This document shows positions 1-13,600 of a stretch of DNA of 60,000 nucleotides, piece after piece (positions within the stretch are counted from its first letter, which is position 1; each line of letters begins with the position of its first letter). A program made the position numbers and the translations under genes. Origin of the DNA: Neocallimastix lanati (nom. inval.) (taxonomy: Eukaryota > Neocallimastigomycota > Neocallimastigomycetes > Neocallimastigales > Neocallimastigaceae); contig JACVTC010000075.1 in the NCBI GenBank assembly GCA_016946835.1, positions 291,501-351,500 on the forward strand, in the 5' to 3' direction. The notes under the pieces were generated by a model that worked only from the letters and a program-made list of their open reading frames with translations, was not told the origin of the DNA and did not search any database.

Positions 1-1674
1 GAAGGCTCCTCCCGCTTTAGAAATACCTAAAATCGCAACAACATATATATAAGATCTTTCACTAATCACTGGAATGATATCATTTCTTCCAATACCGTGC
101 TTTCTTAAATACCATCCTAAAGCATTACTCATTTCATCTAACTTTCCATAAGTAATCTTTTCATCATTAAATACGATGGCACATTTCTCTGGATTACAAA
201 TGGCATTTTCATGAATTTGTTCATGATATAACTGGTCGGAAATGATGTCATGTTGATTAGAATTAAATCCATATACAATTTCTTTGTATATAGAAGGTTC
301 AATATATGGAATTTCACTTGATTTTTCATTGTACTCTTCAATATGATTAATTATTTCAATAAAACTATTTCCGATATTTTCAATAATTTCACTATTATTT
401 TTATTTTTATTATATTCAATTGAAATATTATAATTATTCTTATTTTCAATGACATTAAATGAAATATCAAATTTTAATTTATCATTATTAAATATTTCCA
501 TATTATTCTTAATTTCTTCATTATTTTTAGATTCACTATTAATGAAAATTTCTGAATTTTTCTGTATTAATTCTTGTATAGATATACTTTCAATCATTTG
601 TTTACCCTTAGATTCAGTTCCATTCATTAAAGAATAAGGTTGATAAATAAATGAATTGTTACTATTTGGAATTTTAATGTTTTTCATAATTTCGGTGAAT
701 GAAATATCTTCATTTTCATATATTTTCATTAATAGTTCTTTAATATTTTTCATATATTGATCCATGCTACTATTATTATCATATTTTAATAATAATGGTT
801 GAGTACTAACAAACATGCCAATCATGCCAATGGTGTTTTGATTATTTCTATTAGCATTCATTATTGAAGTGTAAATATTTGTTTCACCACTGTATTTACT
901 CATAATATAACCATAAATGGTGAGGAAGAATGAGGTTACGGTTAAATTATTTCTCTTGACATATTCTTTTATTAATTTACTTTGATTTTCGGAAATTTCT
1001 TTTTCAATGAATGAGGATTCAATATAATCTTCTTTTACATATTTCTTATCCTGTTCATTCTCTCTTATACGATTATCTGGTAATGATAATTCTTTAATTT
1101 CTTCATTTCCGAATAATTCTTTGTAGAATGTTATTTGATTTTCATATTTTCCTTTTTCAATTTTATCATTCATATAAATGGCATAATCAATGAATGAGAT
1201 ATCATTATCTTCATTAATATCTTCATTGACCTCCTTATTATTATTATTATAAATTTCATTCATTTCATCGATAAAGATTGTTCCTGAAAATCCATCAAAG
1301 ACAATATGATGAATATCAATTAATAAATATTGTTCTTCAATAAATCCAACTCTGATTAATGGTCCTTCTTCAAGATTGAATGGTCTAACAAAATTGATAG
1401 CGTTTTTGATGGAATATTCTTCAAATTTAAATTTATTTTCAAATTCTTCATCAATAATACCATATATTTTACTTTCTTCATTGTTTATTTTTTCATCTTT
1501 GAAAATACTCTTCATAACTCTATGCTTTGAAATTAATTTCATAATACTTTCTTTTAATCTTGCCTTATCAATTGTTTCATTCAATTTATAGATATTTGGA
1601 ATATTATAAATAATACTATTTTCATTTTTAATTGAATCTAAATAAACCCCCATTTGTTGAGAAGTTATTGGATA
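1..1674 (-). other. NRPS module 8, partial: C8 and the N-terminal end of A8
   Basis: C8 opens with YPITSQQMGVYL and has IHHIVFDGFSG near 1295. A8 begins near 230 with the usual entry sequence and is cut at ISKAGGAF, the A2 core motif, exactly at base 1. The first 400 bases are close to the same region of module 7 (3290-3690). The substrate pocket, T8 and any release domain lie outside the window. Confidence 0.88.
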
Positions 1675-4600
1675 TTTATTCTGACCATAATTAGGAATGA
1701 TTTCTATGATTTGTTCGTTGTTCTTCATTTCATCAATATATTTTCCTAATAATTCAATGGTTTCATTTTTCAAAATATCTTTCATTCTTATAGATATTTT
1801 GAATTCTTTTTGAATTTCAGCTAAAAGTCTAATTGCAATTAAACTATCTCCACCTAATTCATAGAAATCTGAAGTTTTGCCGACTTTGTTTTCTTCAATT
1901 TTTAATAACTTGGAATATAATGTAACTAATTTCATTTCAGTTTCTGTCTCGGTTTCAATATATTCATTTATTATTAAATTGTTTTCAGTAGGTTCTGGTA
2001 AAGCTCTTCTATCTAATTTACCATTTATGGTAGTTGGGATTTCTGGAATTTCAATAAAGCAATTAGGAATCATATATTGTGGTAATTTTGTCTTTAAATA
2101 GTTTCTTATTTCATTCTTGCCTATATTCTTTCCAAACTTAACAATATAGTAACCTACTAAGAATTTTTCATCATTTCCAATTAATTTATCAATAATGACA
2201 CAAGATTTAATTTCTTCTATTTCTTTCATGACTTCTTCAATTTCTCCTAATTCAATTCTTTGTCCATGAATCTTCACTTGAAAATCGATTCTACCAAGAC
2301 AGATAATTTCTCCATTATTTGTCCATTGACCGATATCACCAGTTCTATATAATTTATTATAGGTATCTTTTTGATCACCTCTGAATGGATTTGGAATAAA
2401 TCTTTCATTCGTAAGTTCTTCTTTATTCAAATATCCACTACCGACACCTTTACCTCCAATATATATTTCCCCTTCAACTCCAACTGGAACCGGTTTCATA
2501 TATTCATCCAAAATATACATTTCATAATTACATAATGGTTTTCCTATAGTAACCATTTCAGTGAAATTATTATTATTATTTTTTATAATACTTTTAATTG
2601 AACTAGAGATGGTACATTCGGTTGGTCCATATTCATTAAATAATTTCGAGTCAGTTAAAAGGGTTATTTTTTGAATTATATCTTTCGATATACTTTCACC
2701 ACCAAAGATAATATTTTTAACTTTATTTAATGAATTTTTGAAATCATTATTAATTATATAATTATTAATTCTTGATGGTGTTGAATCAATTAAATCAATA
2801 TTATAATTTTTGATTAATGAGGCTAATAATTCTGGATTATTATATTCTTCTTCATTTGCGATAACAATATTCTTATTATTATATAATGAATATATAATCT
2901 CAGCTAAGGATTGATCAAAAGTAAATTTGTCAAATGCTAAAGCGGTATCATAAAAATCTCTTTTATACTCTATTCCATTGTCAGAATAGGAAATTGAATT
3001 GTAGTTTATCATATTATCATGACGAATAATGGTTCCCTTAGGTTTTCCCGTGGTTCCTGAGGTAAATAATACATAGCAGATATCCCTAACATCATTGATA
3101 CTTTCTATATATTCAATTTCATTTTCATAATTCATTAATTTCATATCAATAACATTATACTTTTCATTTATGAATTTGATATTATCATCAATAAGGTAAT
3201 CTAAGTATTTTAATATGATTTTAGGTTTCACTTCTTCTATCATATATGAAATTCTATCTTCTGGAAATTCTGGATCAATAGGAAGGAAGGCTCCTCCTGC
3301 TTTAGAAATACCTAAAATCGCAACCACATACATATGAGATCTTTCACTAATCACTGGAATGATATCATTTCTTCCAACACCTCGTTTTCTTAAATACAAT
3401 CCTAAAGAGTTACTCATTTCATCTAACTTTTTATAAGTAATCTTTTCATTATTAAATATAATGGCACATTTTTCTGGATTAGCCATAGCATTTTCATGAA
3501 TTTGTTCATGATATAATTTCTTATTATTAATCTCATATTGATTAGAATTAAATCCATATACAATTTCTTTATATATAGCGGGTTCAATATATGGAATTTC
3601 ACTTGATTTTTCATTGTATTGTTCAATATGATTAATTATTTCAATGAAACTATTTACGATATTTTCAATAACTTCACTATCATATTTATTTTTATTATAT
3701 TCAATTGAAATGCTATAATTATCCTTATTTTCAATGACATTAAATGAAATATCAAATTTTAATTTATCATTATTAAATATTCCCATATAATTTTTCATTT
3801 CTTCATTATTCGTTGAATCATTATTAAAGATAATTTTTGAGTTTTCTTGAATTAATTCTTGTATATCCATAGTTTCAATAATATAATTATCTTCCTTTGA
3901 TTCTGATATATTAATTAATGAATATGGCTGATAAATAAATGAATTATTGCTATTAGGAATTTTAACGGTTTTCATTATTTCAGTAAATGAAATATCGTTA
4001 TTTTCATATATTTTCATTAAAAGTTCCTTAACGTTCGTCATATAATGATCCATGCTACTATTATTATCATACTTTAATAATAATGGTTGAGTACTAACAA
4101 ACATTCCAAGCATGCCAATGGTGTTTTGATGGTTTCTGTTGGCATTAATTATTGAAGTGTAAATATTTCTTTCACCACTGTATTTACTCATAATATAACC
4201 ATAAATGGTTATGAAGAATGAGGTGATTGTTAAATTATTTTTCTTTACATATTCTTTTATTAATTTACTTTGATTTTCGGAAATATTCTTTTGAATAAAT
4301 GAGGATTCAATATATTTTTTATTTACATTTTCGATATTATATTTATTTGTTTTTACATGATTATATGGTAATGATAATTCATGAATGTCTTCATTTTCAA
4401 ATAATTCTTTGTAGAATTTTATTTGATTTTCATATTTTCCTTTTTCAATTTTATCATTCATATAAATGGCATAATCAATGAATGAGATATTACTTTCTTC
4501 ATTAATATCTTCATTGTCTATACTATTATTATTATAAATTTCATTCATTTCTTCAATGAAAATGGTTCCTGAAAATCCATCAAATACAATATGATGAATA

Positions 4601-7600
4601 TCTACTAATAAATATTGATTTTCAATAAATCCAACTCTGATTAATGGTCCTTCTTCAAGATCGAATGGTCTAACAAAATTGATAGCATTTTCAATTGAAT
4701 ATTCTTCAAATTTAAATTTATTTTCAAATTCTTCATCAATTATACCAAATATTATACTTTCCTCTTCATTAATCTTTTCATCTTTGAAAATACTCTTTAG
4801 AACTCTATGCTTTGAAATTAATTTAATAATACTTTCTTTTAATCTTTCCTTATCAATTGTTTCATTCAATTTATAGATAATTGGAATATTATAGATGATA
4901 CTATTTTCATTCTTCATTGAATCTAAATAAACACCCATTTGTTGAGATGTTATTGGATATTTATTTTGACCATAATTAGGAATGATTTCTATGATTTGTT
5001 CCTCATTGATATTCATTTTATCAATATATTTTCCTAATAATTCAATGGTTTCATTATTCAAAATATCTTTCATTCTTATTGTAACTCTTAATTCTTTTTG
5101 AATTTCTGCGATAAGTCTAATAGCTATTAAACTGTCTCCTCCTAATTCATAGAAATCTGAAGTTTTACCTATTTTGCTTTCTTCAATATTTAATACCTTG
5201 GAATATAAAGTAACTAATTTCTTTTCAGTTTCAGTTTCGGCTTCAACATATTCATTTATTATTAAATTGTTTTCAGTAGGTTCTGGTAAAGCTCTTCTAT
5301 CTAATTTACCATTGGAATTCATAGGGATTTCTTGAATTTCAATAAAATAATTAGGAATCATATAAAGTGGTAATTTTGTTTTTAAATAGTTTCTTATTTC
5401 ATTCTTGCTTATGATCTTTTCATTCTTAATAATATAGTAACAAACTAAGAATTTTTCATCATTTGAATTTAATTTATCAATAACAACACAGGATTCAATT
5501 TCTTCTATTTTTTTCATGACTTCTTCAATTTCACCTAATTCAATTCTTTGTCCATGAATCTTCACTTGGAAATCCATTCTACCTAAACATATAATTTCTC
5601 CATCTTTTGTCCATTTTCCTATATCTCCTGTTTTGTATATTTTATTGAATTTATTCTTTGGATCACCTCTAAAGGGATTTGGAATGAATCTTTCATTGGT
5701 AAGCTCTTCTCTATTCAAATATCCATTACCTACACCTTTACCTCCAATATATATTTCTCCTTCAACTCCAATCGGAACAGGTTTCATATATTCATCCAAA
5801 ATATACATTTCATAATTACATAACGGTTTTCCAATAGAAATAAGATTATTGTTTTGATATTCTATATCTTTAAAGGTACATGTTATCGTTGTTTCGGTTG
5901 GTCCATATCCATTATAAATTATACAATTAGAATACTTTCTAATTTCTAAATATAATGAATATGTCAATGGTTCACCAATCAAAATAATACCATTTACATT
6001 ATGTAAAATATTTCTAAATATCTCATTTTCCATCAAAATTCTAATTCTTGTTGGAGTAGTATTAATAATATCAACTTTATTTGAAATTAAATATTTAGAT
6101 AATAATTCAGAATTATTATTTAACATATTATTTATTAAAATAAGACATTTTGATTTCGATAATGGTAAAATAATTTCATCATATGAAATATCAAAAGTAA
6201 AGTTTGTTATTCCTAAAACATTAATATTTTGATTATTTTCAAATATTAATTTATTAAGTTTTAAATTATTTTCTTTTTTCATATTAATATCAATATAATT
6301 CACAATATTATCATGACGAATAACGGTTCCTTTTGGTTTTCCTGTAGTTCCTGATGTAAATAATACATAGCAAAGATCTTGAATTTCATTGATATTTTCT
6401 ATATATTTAGTTTCTTTTTCATAATTTATTGAATTCATATCAATGACATGATAATTATCATATAAGAATTTTATATTATCATCATTAAGGTAGTCTAAGT
6501 ATTTCAATATGATTTTAGGTTTCACTTCTTCTATCATATATGAAATTCTATCTTCTGGGAATTCTGGATCAATAGGAAGGAAGGCTCCTCCCGCTTTAGA
6601 AATACCTAAAATCGCAACCACATACATATAGGATCTTTCACTAATCACTGGAATAATATCATTTCTTCCAACACCTTGCTTTCTTAGATACCATCCTAAA
6701 GCATTACTCATTTCATCCAATTTTCTATAAGTAATAGTTTCATTATTAAATACAATAGCACATTTCTCTGGATTAGCCATAGCATTTTCATGAATTTGTT
6801 CATGGTATAATTTCTTATTATTAATTTCATGTTGATTTGAATTAAATTCATATACAATTTCTCTATATATAGATGATTCAATATATGGAATTTCACTTGA
6901 CTTTTCATTATATTGTTCAATATGATTAATTATTTCAATGAAGCTATTTCCGATATTTTCAATAACTTCACTATCATATTTATTTTTATTGTATTCAATT
7001 GAAATACAGTAATTTTTCTTATTTTCAATGACATTAAATGAAATATCAAATTTTAATTTATCATTGTTAAATATTTCCAAAGCATTATTCATTTCTTCAT
7101 TATTTGAATTTTCATTATTAAAAATAATTTCTGAGTTTTCTTTTTTAATTAATTCATGAATATCAATAGTTTTTACCATTTGATTGTTATTTTCAAAATC
7201 AGTTCCATTATTTAAAGAATAAGGTTGGTAAATAAATGAATTATTGCTATTATGAACTCTAATGTTTTTCATAATTTCAGTAAATGAAATATCTTCATTT
7301 TCATATATTTTCATTAAAAGTTCTTTAACATTTGTCATATAATGATCCATGCTACTATTATTATCATACTTTAATAATAATGGTTGAGTACTAACGAACA
7401 TTCCAATCATGCCAATGGTGTTTTGATTATTTCTGTTAGCATTCATTATTGAAGTGTAAATATTTTTATTACTACTGTATTTACTCATAATATAGCCATA
7501 AATGGTAATGAAGAATGAGGTCATAGTTAAATTATTTCTCTTGACATATTCTTTTATTGATTTACTTTGATCTTCGGAAATTTCTTTTTCAATGAATGAG

Positions 7601-10600
7601 GATTCAACATATTCTCCTTTTACATATTCCTTATCCTGTTTATTCTCTCTAATACGATTATCTGGTAATGATAATTCTTGAATATCTTCATTTCCGAATA
7701 ATTCTTTGTAGAATGTTATTTGATTTTCATATTTTCCTTTTTCAATTTTATCATTCATATAAATGGCATAATCAATGAATGAGATATCATTTTCTTCATT
7801 ATTATATTCATTGACCTCCTTATTATTATTATTATTATAATTTTCATTCATTTCTTCAATAAAGATTGTTTCTGAAAATCCATCAAATATAATATGATGA
7901 ATATCAATTAATAAATATTGTTCTTCAATAAATCCAACTCTAATTAATGGTCCTTCTTCAAGATTGAATGGTCTAACAAATTTGATAGCATTTTCAATGG
8001 AATATTCTTCAAATTTAAATTTATTTTCAAATTCTTCATCAATAATACCATATATTTTACTCTCTTTATCGTTTATTTTTTCATCTTTGAAAATACTCTT
8101 CAATATTCTATGCTTTGAAATTAATTTCATAATACTTTCTTTTAATCTTGTTATATCAATTGTTTCATTCAATTTATAAATATTTGGAATATTATAGATA
8201 ATACTATTTTCATTTTTAATTGAATCTAAATAAACTCCCATTTGTTGAGAGGTTATTGGATATTTATACTGATGGTAGTTGGGAATGATTTCCATCCAAC
8301 GCTCACCACTGTTTTTCAAATTATCTATGTAAAGGCCTAATGATTCAATCGTTTCATTATCCATAATATTTCTCATTCCAATAATTATTTGGAATTCCTT
8401 TTGAATTTCAGCTAAAAGTTTAATTGCAATTAAACTATCTCCACCTAATTCATAGAAATCTGAAGTTTTGCCGATTTTATTTTCTTCAATTTTCAATACC
8501 TTAGAATATAATGTAACTAATTTCTTTTCAGTTTCAGTTTCAGCTTCAACATAGTCATTTATAATTAAATCGTTTTCATTTGGTTCCGGTAAAGCTCTTC
8601 TATCTAATTTACCATTAGACGTAATGGGAAATTCTGGAATTTCAATAAAGTAATTTGGAACCATATAAAGTGGAAGCTTACGCTTCATATACTTTCTTAT
8701 TTCATTCTTGATTATATTCTTTCCATTCTTAACAATATAGTAACTAACTAAGAATTTTTCATCCTTTGCATTTAATTTGTCAATAACTACACAAGATTCA
8801 ATTTCTTCTATTTCTTTCATGACTTCTTCAATTTCTCCTAATTCAATTCTTTGACCATGAATCTTCACTTGGAAATCCATTCTTCCTAAACATATAATTT
8901 CTCCATCTTTTGTCCATTTTCCTATATCGCCTGTTTTATATATTTTATTGAATTTTTCTTTCGTATCACCTCTAAATGGATTTGGAAGGAATTTTTCATT
9001 AGTGAGTTCGTCCCTATTTAAATATCCATTACCTACACCTTTACCTCCAATATATATTTCTCCTTCAACTCCAACGGGAACTGGTTTCATATACTCATCC
9101 AAAATATAGATTTCATAATTACATAATGGTTTTCCTATAGTCACCAATTCAGGGAAATAATTATTACTTTCTTTGGTAATATTTTTAATTGAACTAGTAA
9201 TGGTACATTCGGTTGGTCCATATTCATTAAATATTGTAGAATCAGCGATACTACGAATTTTTTGAATAGTATCTTTTGATATTCCTTCACCACCAAAGAT
9301 GATAATTTTTATTTGATTTAAAGTATTCTTGAAGTTGGAGTCACTAATATAATTAATAATTTTAGAAGGTGTTGAATAGATAAAATCAATTTGTGATTTC
9401 TTAATTAATTCAGATAATAATTTAGGATTATTATATTCCAAATCATTTGCAAAAACAATTCTCTTATTATGATATAAAGAATAGATAATTTCAGCTATTG
9501 ACTGATCAAATGTAAATTTATCAAATGCTAAAGCATTGCTGTATGTATCCCTTTTATAATCATTACCACACACTGTGTAAGCTACACTATTATAATTCAC
9601 AATATTATCATGACGAATAACGGTTCCTTTAGGCTTTCCGGTAGTTCCTGATGTAAATAATACATAACAGAGGTCTTGAATCTCATTGATATTTTCTATA
9701 TATTCGATTTCATCTCCATAATTTATTGAATTCATATCAATAATATTATAATTATCATATAAGAGTTTTATTTTATCATCAGTAAGATAATCTAAATATT
9801 TTAATATAATTTTAGGTTTCACTTGTTCAATCATATATGAAATTCTATCTTCTGGAAATTCTGGATCAATAGGAAGGAACGCTCCCCCGGCCTTAGAAAT
9901 ACCTAAAATTGCAATAATATACATATAGGATCTTTCACTAATCACTGGAATGATATCATTTCTTCCAACACCTTGCTTTCTTAAATACCATCCTAAAGCA
10001 TTACTCATTTCATCTAACTTTCCATAAGTAATCTTTTCATCATTAAATACAATAGCACATTTTTCTGGATTACTAATGGCATTTTCATGAATTTGTTCAT
10101 GGTATAATTTTTCGTTATTAATCTCATGTTGATTAGAATTAAATCCATATACAATTTCTTTATATATAGCGGGTTCAATATATGGAATTTCACTTAATTT
10201 TTCATTATACTGTTCAATATAATTAATTATTTCAATAAAACTATTTCCGATATTTTCAATAATATCACTATCATATTTCATTTTATTATATTCAATTGAA
10301 ATACTGTAATTATTCTTATTTTCAATAATATTGAATGTAATATCAAATTTTAACTTGTCATTATTAAATATTTCCTTGCTATTTTTCATTTCTTTATTGC
10401 TTTTGGATTCATTACTAAAGAGAATATCTGAATTTTCTTGTAATAATTTTTGAATATCCATGGTTTCAATCATTTTTTTATCATTAGATTCAGTTCCATT
10501 CATTATAGAATAAGGTTGATAAATAAATGAATTATTGCTATTTGGAATTTTAATGTTTTTCATAATTTCAGTAAATGAAATATCTTCATTTTCATATATT

Positions 10601-13600
10601 TTTATTAAAAGTTCCTTAACATTCTTCATGTACTGATCCATACTACGATTATCATTATACTTTAATAATAATGGTTGAGTACTAACAAACATTCCAATCA
10701 TGCCAATGGTGAATTGATGATTTCTGTTGGCATTCATTATTGAAGTGTAAATATTTTTATTACCACTGTATTTACTCATAATATAACCGTAAATGGTAAG
10801 GAAGAATGAAGTAACTGTTAAATTATTTCTCTTGATATATTCTTTTATTAATTTACTTTGATCTTCTGAAATTTCTTTTTCAATTAATGAGGATTTTACA
10901 TATTGTTTATTTGTTTCTTCGTTATCATATTTATTTTCTTTAATACGATTATCTGGTAATGATAATTCTTGAATATCTTCATTTTCAAATAATTTTTTAT
11001 AGAATGCTATTTGATTTTCATATTTTCCTTTTTCAATTTTTTCATTCATATAGATGGCATAATCAATAAATGAGATATTACTTTCTTCATTATTATCTTC
11101 ATTGATTACCTTACTATTATTATTATAAATTTTATTCATTTCTTCAATAAAGATGGTTCCTGAAAATCCATCAAATACAATATGATGAATATCAATTAAT
11201 AAATATTGATCTTCAATAAATCCAACTCTGATTAATGGTCCTTCTTCAAGATTGAATGGTCTAACAAAATTGATAGCATTTTCAACGGAATATTCTTCAA
11301 ATTCAAATTTATTTTCAAATTCCTCATCAATAATACCAAATATTTTACTTTCCTCTTCATTAACCTTTTCATCCTTGAAAATACTCTTCAACACTCTATG
11401 TTTAGAAATTAATTTCATGATACTTTCTTTTAATCTTTCCTTATCAATAGTTTCATTCAATTTATAGATATTTGGAATATTATAGATGATACTATTTTCA
11501 TTTTTCACTGAATCTAAATAAACACCCATTTGTTGAGATGTTATTGGATACTTATTTTGCCTGTAGTTAGGAATAATTTCAATTTTATTCTCATCATTAT
11601 TTTTTACATTATCAATATAATGACCCATGGATTCAACCGTTTCATTATCCATAATATTTCTCATGCCGACGGTAATTTGGAATTCCTTTTGAATTTCGGC
11701 AATCAGTCTAATAGCGATTAAACTATCTCCACCTAATTCATAGAAATCAGAGGTCCTTCCAATCTTATTGGAGTCAATATTTAAGACCTTAGAATAGATT
11801 TCCGCTAATTTAATTTCGGTTTCTGTCTCAGGTTTAATATATTCATTACTAATTAAATTGTTTTCATTGGGTTCAGGTAAAGCTCTTCTATCCAACTTAC
11901 CATGGAGATTAAGAGGAATTTCTTTAATTTCAATAAAGTAATTAGGAATCATATAATTTGGAAGTTTAGATTTAAGATATTTTCTAATATCCGAAGGATA
12001 AATCTTCATAGTTTTTTCACTGATGTAATATCCCACTAAATATTTTTCTCCCTTTGGATTTAGTTTATCTATGACAAGACATGACTCAATTTCTTTCATA
12101 GTCTTCACGACTTCTTCAATTTCTCCTAATTCAATTCTTTGTCCATGAATTTTCACCTGGAAATCTGTTCTTCCTAAACATAAAACTTCACCTTCTTCTG
12201 TCCAGGCACCAAGATCTCCAGATTTATAAATTTTATTGTATTGTTCATCGCAATTGCCATCACTATCATCATCCAAAGAACGGAATGGATTTGGGATGAA
12301 TTGCTCCTGGGTTAAATCTTCTCTATTTAAATAACCGGTACCGACACCTCTTCCTCCAATATAGATCTCTCCTTCTACTCCAATGGGTACGGGTTTCTTA
12401 TACTTATCTAATATATAAATTTCAGAGTTAAGGAAAGGTGTTCCGATGGTGATCATGTTATTATTAAAGTCATCCATTAACTTAATGGTACAGGTAACGG
12501 TACATTCTGTGGGTCCATAGGTATTATAAATGGCTGCCTTTGTATTCTTTTTCAATTCTAAAACATTTTCTTGTTTCAGAGATTCCCCTCCATATATAAT
12601 TACCTTAAAATCTGTTAAAGCCTCTCTGAATTCTTCACAACCGAGATAACTCTGGATTCTTAATGGGGTGGTCTCCATAAAGTCAACCTTATTTTTTTTA
12701 ATTAAACGACCCAATAAAGATGGATCATTGAATTCACGATCGTTACATATGACCACTGTTTTTTCATGATACAATGGATAGACAATTTCCTCAATGGATA
12801 TATCAAAAGTAAACTTAGTGAAGGACAAGGCGATATTGAAATCATCACAGAAACTATTGATGTCTCTTGTTCTAAATCCACACTGACAATAATTAATGAT
12901 ATTGTCATGACGAATCATGGTTCCTTTGGGTTTACCCGTGGTACCGGATGTAAATATAATATAGCCGAGATCATGAAATTCATTGACACTTTCAAGATAG
13001 TCCAGATTTTCGGAGTAATTAATGCTCATTATATCTGTTAGTTCATACCGGTTAGATAATTTGCTGAGGAGGGGAAGATGATCCACATTGAGGTAGTCCA
13101 AGTATTTTAAGATGACTTTTGGTTGGACTTCTTCAATTATATAGGTGATACGGTCTTCCGGGAATTCGGGATCAATAGGAAGGAAGGCTCCCCCTGCCTT
13201 AAGAATACCCAAGATAGCCACCACATACCAGTAGGATCTTTCACTAATCACTGGAATAATATCATTACGTCCAACCCCTTGTTTTCTTAAATACCATCCA
13301 AGAGCATTACTCATTTCATCCAACCTTCTATAGCTGATCCTTTCATCATTAAATACCAAGGCACATTTTTCTGGATGAGCTATGGCACTTTCATGAATTT
13401 TTTCATGGAACAACTTGTCCGTCCTGACGTCACATCGGTTAGAATTAAATCCGTACACTACTTCCTTATACATTGATGGTTCGATATATGGAATTTCACT
13501 TACGTTTTCATTGTATTGATCCATATGATTAATCATTTTTACAACACTCTCACCGATCGAACGAATCCTTTCAGAATTGAACTTATTCTCATTATATTCA

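Noticed and set aside
1376-12908. Short open frames repeated antisense or out of frame over the NRPS (for example 1376-1591, 7964-8179, 11252-11467 and 138-341, 3423-3626, 6708-6920)
   Set aside because: They keep a constant offset to the NRPS frame and recur once per module, so they are shadows of the repeated coding sequence.
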